Source: SABI01 sp963677695 (GTDB taxonomy: Bacteria; Spirochaetota; Spirochaetia; Sphaerochaetales; Sphaerochaetaceae). Taken from it: DNA of 64,000 nt. The DNA is taken from positions 2,294,001 to 2,358,000 of the forward strand of contig CAXXUJ010000001.1 of the NCBI GenBank assembly GCA_963677695.2, read 5' to 3'. A model generated the notes under the pieces. That model worked only from the letters and a program-made list of their open reading frames with translations, searched no databases and was not told the origin of the DNA. How positions within the stretch are numbered: the first letter of the stretch is position 1; every line of letters starts with the position of its first letter. The translations under genes were made by a program, and so were the position numbers. Shown here in pieces: positions 59,712 through 64,000 of the stretch.

Positions 59712-61880
59712 ATGAAATACCTGAGAATCTTCATCACGATCACACTCATCACCCTTATTCCCCTTCTTTTTATAACGGTCATAGTACATTTCTATTCTGC
59801 AGTACATTTTAGAGACTCCTATATCACGATGAAGCAGAGCCAGCTCGAAAATGTAGCCGTCGCTATCGATGAGAAGATGCTCAATCTAGATAGTCTTCAG
59901 AAGTCGCTGGGGAATAACAGAGATGTCATTCAGTTCACAGTCTCACCTGATGTAGACACCTATTCCCAGAATACTAAGATCATAAGAGAGATGGATAACT
60001 ATATCTCCTCAAATGCAAATATTGCTTCCATCTATATCTATTCCCGTTCCTACGGTTCTATTCTCAGCAGCAAGAATGGTTTTAAGCCACTTCATGAATT
60101 TGAGGATATAAGTTGGGTCGATCAGTTTAAAAAGCTTCAGGGAGGACTTCCTGTAGTGATCACTCGCAGCAGGGAAGGGGTGAATACGCCAACTATCACG
60201 CTGATGTCGAGTATCCCGTTGCGTTCCCGTGATGCAACCGGAGCTGTCCTTATCAATATCGATGAAAGAAAACTCTATACAAGTATCTTTAGGAATAGCT
60301 CGGAGGGGAGTTCTCAGTTCGTTATCGATAATAGCGGAGTGATCCTCTCTCATCCAGATTCCCGTCTGATCGGAACCAATTACTGGAATACCTACGGTCT
60401 GACAGGGTTGTTCAATGAAGTGTCAGGAAGCCACTTTATTCAGAGGGACGGTGAAAAACTGCTGCTCTCCTATGCGAAGGGCGATTATACGAAGTGGTAT
60501 ATTGTCAGTGAAGAGGCAGTTACCGGTATTCTCGGTCCTATCCGCCCGTTCATCCTCGTACTCATGATTATAGTTGTGATTGCTGTCATTCTTATCCTTA
60601 TAACCGATATGAATATCTCGAGGAAGCTCTATCTTCCCCTCCAGGACCTTCACGATATCGAAGGAAAATTTGTTGAGATTAAGCCTTTGGTGGAGGAAAA
60701 AATCCTCCAGACCATACTGAATGACACATCTGAGAACAGGCAGAAACTCATACAGGATCTCGATACCATTGGTCTGGATGTGTCCACTCAGCTGTGCAGC
60801 GGAATTATCCTCGAAATTGACAACTATCGTCTCATTCTCGAAGATACGGGAGACAAGAGACTCAAGGAACTGAAACAGGGACTGATGGAAAGAATTGAAA
60901 TTGCACTTCAGGATCCATTTTATGAACACATGAAAAGCGATACTGCGGTAAACAGGATAGCGCTTGTAGTCTTTTTTAATACAGAAGTTGAGTTTTCAGA
61001 ATTCCTTCCCCGATTCTCCGCCTCTCTTCAGAGATTCAATACTGAACTTACCTTTTCAGTCAGCTGTGCGGTGGGAGCCGTGAATCAGGGAATTGATGAA
61101 GTGTCCAAATCCTTTCATCAGGCTATCTCCTTACTGCCCATGAAATTTCTTCAAGGGCCGGGCCGGGTTTTCACCCCTTCGTACTCATTCCCTTCGCCTC
61201 AGGGAGTGAGCGAGAACCTTGTTGAATTGAAGAAGCGGTTCCTTCACTATGTGAAACTTTCAGATCGGGTTCAGGCCGAAGAGACGATTCATCACCTGGA
61301 AGACACTGTCCCCTCAGATATCAAGAATCCGCTCGAGGCAAAGGATTTCTATATCACAATCGCCAAGGAGCTGGCTGCTTACATTCAAGGGGACAGTGAA
61401 GATATAACCTCACATGCAAGAGGGGAAGAGATCATAAGGGGCGTTGAAGAGCAGGAGACTATCGGAGATGCGACCAAGTGGCTCTCTGAAATCGTTGTTG
61501 ATATCGTGCAGCTGAAAGAGTCAAAGGATATAGATAGGATAGACTCTGTCGCGAAACAGATCCTCTCCTATATCGATGACAACCTTGCAAATAAAAATAT
61601 CTCCCTGACTGAAATTGGGGATGCTGTCGGGCTGAGCGCAAGTTATGTGAGCAAGATTTTTAAGGAGTACTGTGGCTACAACTACCTCGAATACCTGAAT
61701 CGGGGGAGGGTGACACGGGCGGTCACGCTGCTTGAAGACCGTTCTCTTTCAATCGAAGATGTGGGAGATATGGTAGGATTTTCCTCCACCCAGTCTTTCC
61801 TCCGCGTATTCCAGAAGTACAGGAAGACGACCCCTGGAAAGTATAGGAAGAACCACCTGGAAAAGGAGGTCCTTTCATGA
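59712..61880 (+). CDS. AraC-family regulator with extracytoplasmic sensor domain
   Basis: A 722-residue one-component membrane regulator. Helix 1 (residues 6-28), an extracytoplasmic dCache-like region (about 30-275, with FVIDNSGVILSHPDSRLIGTNYW), helix 2 (FILVLMIIVVIAVILILIT), a cytoplasmic linker, and a C-terminal double helix-turn-helix (ISLTEIGDAVGLSASYVSKIFKEYCGYNYLEYLNRGRV...VGFSSTQSFLRVFQKY). GAGGTGAG lies upstream of the ATG. It overlaps the tethered receptor gene by four bases and likely controls the TRAP genes downstream. Confidence 0.9.
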   Translation: MKYLRIFITITLITLIPLLFITVIVHFYSAVHFRDSYITMKQSQLENVAVAIDEKMLNLDSLQKSLGNNRDVIQFTVSPDVDTYSQNTKIIREMDNYISSNANIASIYIYSRSYGSILSSKNGFKPLHEFEDISWVDQFKKLQGGLPVVITRSREGVNTPTITLMSSIPLRSRDATGAVLINIDERKLYTSIFRNSSEGSSQFVIDNSGVILSHPDSRLIGTNYWNTYGLTGLFNEVSGSHFIQRDGEKLLLSYAKGDYTKWYIVSEEAVTGILGPIRPFILVLMIIVVIAVILILITDMNISRKLYLPLQDLHDIEGKFVEIKPLVEEKILQTILNDTSENRQKLIQDLDTIGLDVSTQLCSGIILEIDNYRLILEDTGDKRLKELKQGLMERIEIALQDPFYEHMKSDTAVNRIALVVFFNTEVEFSEFLPRFSASLQRFNTELTFSVSCAVGAVNQGIDEVSKSFHQAISLLPMKFLQGPGRVFTPSYSFPSPQGVSENLVELKKRFLHYVKLSDRVQAEETIHHLEDTVPSDIKNPLEAKDFYITIAKELAAYIQGDSEDITSHARGEEIIRGVEEQETIGDATKWLSEIVVDIVQLKESKDIDRIDSVAKQILSYIDDNLANKNISLTEIGDAVGLSASYVSKIFKEYCGYNYLEYLNRGRVTRAVTLLEDRSLSIEDVGDMVGFSSTQSFLRVFQKYRKTTPGKYRKNHLEKEVLS

Positions 61881-62902
61881 AGGAAAAGAATGTTATCCTG
61901 GCCGTCACAGCCTTTATCATGGTGTTCATCATTCTGCTGTTCACCTTTCTCTATCTCTTCTTCGAGAATTCCCTCTATAAACCTTCCGATTACAGAAATC
62001 TTGTCCATGTCGATATAGACAGGACTGTAGAGGATCTAAAGGTTGTAAAGATAGCGTATCCCCATCCTAAATCACACCCGATCCATGCAGCCCTGAATGA
62101 AATGCTCGTTCCTGAGTTGAAGCAAGTGACTGAATCCTTCTTCCAAGTTGAACTTTATCCCGATAATCAACTCGGTGAAAGCTATCATCAGCTAGAAGGT
62201 CTGATGAACGGTGCCATTGAACTGTCGGTTCTGCCGTCAGTAGACCTTGATTCCTTCGATTCCATGTCTGTCTTTACTGTTCCTTATCTTTTTCATGATT
62301 TTTCTGAAGTTGACAAGTTTATGAGTAATCAAAACAATCTTTTAAAGATTACACAGGAACTCGAAGAAAGCAATCTGGTACTTCTAGGATGGAGTTATGA
62401 CGGGTACCGTCATATTGTTCGTACTTCCAGTTCTTTCAACCCTTCAGACAAGACAGTCGGTATTTCTTCAGCCATAGATTCTCCCCTTCGCAGCTTGTAT
62501 TTTCAATCTCTTAACTATGTACCGAAATACATTGATGGCGGAAATCTGATAGGACTCATCAGAAGCTCTGCCATTCCTTATGGTGAGATCTCAACCGCTC
62601 AGTATTCTGTGAGTGGAATTTCTCATGCCGTGAGAAACATCGAAAGTTATAGATATCTTTCAGTTCCTGCCTTCTTCATCGCCAACAAGGAATTCTGGGA
62701 AGACCTCTCAACACAGGAAAAGGTGCTTGTGCAGAAGGCGGTACATGAAACTACCCTCTATGCAAATGATGCTGTGCTCGCTTCAGAAGAAATTTTTTCC
62801 AATTCATTTACTCTGAAAAATAACATGATTGCTGAGCCGGGAAACGAGTATATATTTGAGGTTAATAAATATATGAATAATTCTGACTTTGAGATCGATT
62901 GA
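61877..62902 (+). CDS. Membrane-tethered DctP-like TRAP receptor
   Basis: A 341-residue protein with an N-terminal membrane helix (ILAVTAFIMVFIILLFTFLYLFF) and no obvious cleavage site or lipobox. The rest matches DctP receptors: VKIAYPHPKSHPIHAALNEMLVPELKQVTESFFQVELYPDNQLGESYHQLEGLMNGAIELSV, FTVPYLFHDFSEVDKF. The usual IRxP-type arginine site after the hinge is altered (SDKTVGISSAIDSPL). It is coupled to the AraC sensor gene, so it may present ligand to that sensor and not to a permease. Confidence 0.82.
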   Translation: MKEKNVILAVTAFIMVFIILLFTFLYLFFENSLYKPSDYRNLVHVDIDRTVEDLKVVKIAYPHPKSHPIHAALNEMLVPELKQVTESFFQVELYPDNQLGESYHQLEGLMNGAIELSVLPSVDLDSFDSMSVFTVPYLFHDFSEVDKFMSNQNNLLKITQELEESNLVLLGWSYDGYRHIVRTSSSFNPSDKTVGISSAIDSPLRSLYFQSLNYVPKYIDGGNLIGLIRSSAIPYGEISTAQYSVSGISHAVRNIESYRYLSVPAFFIANKEFWEDLSTQEKVLVQKAVHETTLYANDAVLASEEIFSNSFTLKNNMIAEPGNEYIFEVNKYMNNSDFEID

Positions 62903-62995
62903 TATAAATACATGTATATAAATGAATAATAGTTTATTATCAATCAAAATTAACAATTCTTGAATCGGAAAATATAAAAAACTGTTCATAATTAT

Positions 62996-63023
62996 TTACA
63001 ATTTACAGCGCTGAATTACACTG
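62996..63023 (+). promoter_or_regulatory. Promoter of the TRAP receptor gene
   Basis: TTTACA (62996-63001), 16-bp spacer, TACACT (63018-63023), then GGAGG before ATG 63069. Confidence 0.6.
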
Positions 63024-63068
63024 CTAGGCTTTTATCAACATCAAATTCAATTTGGAGGTTGAAAAGTT

Positions 63069-64000
63069 ATGAGCGTTAAAAAAACACTTACAATCGCGCT
63101 TCTTCTCGTACTAATCAGTACACCGTTCCTGTTCGCACAGGGAGACTCTGAGTCTTCCGCTGACAAGACCTACACCCTTAAACTGGGTCATGTCTTGAAC
63201 ACCGATCACCTGAATCATAAGGTTGCTCTCAAGTTTGCCGAACTCGTTGCTGAAAAGACAAATGGACAGGTAAAGGTTGAAGTCTATCCTGCTTCCCAGC
63301 TCGGTTCAGGTAATGAAATCATCGACGGTCTCGCAATGGGTACCATTGATTTCGGTATTGAAGGATTCGGTCCTGTAGCTCCGAGATTCTCTCCCGGACT
63401 TATCTTCGATGCTCCCTATATTTTCCGAAGCAGAGAGCACCTTGCACATGTTTATAAGTCAGATCTTTTTAAAGACCTGATGGCTGACATGGCTGATGTA
63501 GGTATCACCATGGTTGCTCCCGGTTACTATGGTACAAGACACCTGACAACTACCGATACGATTGTCCAGGGTCCCGAAGACCTCGCTGGTCTTAAAATCC
63601 GTTGTCCCGATCAGCCGATGTTCGTTGGTGCTGTAAAGGCCCTCGGTGCCACACCTACTCCCATTGCATTTGCAGAAACCTACCTTGCTCTCCAGCAGGG
63701 CGCAGCTGACGGCCAGGAAAACCCCGCAGCCGCAATCGTTTCCATGAAATTCAATGAAGTACAGAAATATCTTACCCTTACAGGTCATATCATCCAGGGT
63801 AACGATATCTTCGGAAGCGCTAAATCATTAGGTAAGCTCCCCCAGAATCTTCAGGATGCAATCTATGAAGCAGGTGCTGAGATTTCAGACTGGTGGATCG
63901 AACAGTCATTTGCAATTGAAGACGAACTTCTTGCCTCACTCGAAAGCAAGGGGATGACTATCATCGAAACTGATGTATCTAAGTTCGTAGAGAATGCACA
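63069..64000 (+). CDS. dctP: TRAP transporter solute receptor DctP, 3' end outside window
   Basis: Open to the right edge (at least 310 codons). Signal peptide MSVKKTLTIALLLVLISTPFLFA, then KLGHVLNTDHLNHKVALKFAELVAEKTNGQVKVEVYPASQLGSGNEIIDGLAMGTIDFGI, APYIFRSREHLAHVY, and DLAGLKIRCPDQPMFVGAVKALGATPTPIAFAETYLALQQGAADGQENP with the conserved substrate-binding arginine (KIR). It binds an organic acid in the periplasm for a DctQM permease, presumably encoded just beyond the window. GGAGG precedes the ATG. Confidence 0.93.
   Translation, partial: MSVKKTLTIALLLVLISTPFLFAQGDSESSADKTYTLKLGHVLNTDHLNHKVALKFAELVAEKTNGQVKVEVYPASQLGSGNEIIDGLAMGTIDFGIEGFGPVAPRFSPGLIFDAPYIFRSREHLAHVYKSDLFKDLMADMADVGITMVAPGYYGTRHLTTTDTIVQGPEDLAGLKIRCPDQPMFVGAVKALGATPTPIAFAETYLALQQGAADGQENPAAAIVSMKFNEVQKYLTLTGHIIQGNDIFGSAKSLGKLPQNLQDAIYEAGAEISDWWIEQSFAIEDELLASLESKGMTIIETDVSKFVENA

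Noticed and set aside
1..64000. CRISPR array, tRNA or rRNA gene, prophage
   Set aside because: No regularly spaced repeats, cloverleaf sequences, rRNA motifs or phage structural genes were seen.

Overview
This window looks like chromosomal DNA of an anaerobic, Gram-negative-type (diderm) bacterium of moderate G+C. The gene set (Na+-translocating Nqr module, ferredoxin-linked 2-oxoacid oxidoreductases, TRAP solute receptors, an AraC regulator with a membrane sensor, lipoprotein and outer-membrane proteins, flexible lipobox) fits a free-living or host-associated fermentative spirochaete, perhaps of the Sphaerochaeta group. No rRNA or tRNA is present, so the taxonomic call is inference. No CRISPR array, prophage or tRNA gene was seen.

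Layout. 1-1930: oxidative pentose phosphate genes pgl (cut by the left edge) and zwf. 2.2-6.2 kb: a small secreted protein, a DUF438/hemerythrin/PAS protein and an acyl-CoA synthetase. 6.6-9.3 kb: a ferredoxin-type 2-oxoacid oxidoreductase with fused beta and gamma subunits. 9.4-13.8 kb: an nqrBCDEF operon without nqrA, ending in an unknown gene. 13.9-18.8 kb: a DUF72-imuB-dnaE2 mutasome operon under a perfect palindromic operator. 18.8-26.6 kb: manC-like gene, lipoprotein, universal stress protein, a large secreted metallopeptidase/propeller/barrel protein, YgbA-like, outer-membrane, DUF3783 and DUF89 proteins.

26.6-34.2 kb is a likely 12-gene minus-strand ion-homeostasis operon: PII-like protein, PTS EIIA, a seven-gene Mrp/Mbh-type Na+/H+ module with only one antiporter-like subunit, CorA, MscS and a HAD hydrolase. 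34.3-42.6 kb: flavodoxin, a cupin gene split by an insertion sequence, DUF362 protein, a NapH-like polyferredoxin pair behind a Fur-like box, and pyrG.

43.0-57.0 kb is a catabolic cluster: YheO-type regulator, SLC13-type carrier, amidohydrolase, aminotransferase, butyrate kinase/phosphotransbutyrylase homologues and indolepyruvate:ferredoxin oxidoreductase. Together they could turn amino acids into 2-oxo acids, acyl-CoA, acyl-phosphate and finally ATP plus an organic acid. It is split by a nest of three insertion sequences (47861-52544): an ISL3 element that received two further elements inside its transposase gene, each insertion still flanked by its target duplication. 57.1-64.0 kb: Memo/AMMECR1 pair, MarR operon, and a TRAP locus in which a membrane-sensor AraC regulator overlaps a membrane-tethered DctP-like receptor, followed by a secreted DctP receptor cut by the right edge.

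Several genes (18742, 25657, 35317, 59438, and probably 25744) have a promoter -10 box 6-10 nt before the start codon and no ribosome-binding site, which suggests that leaderless transcripts are common here.
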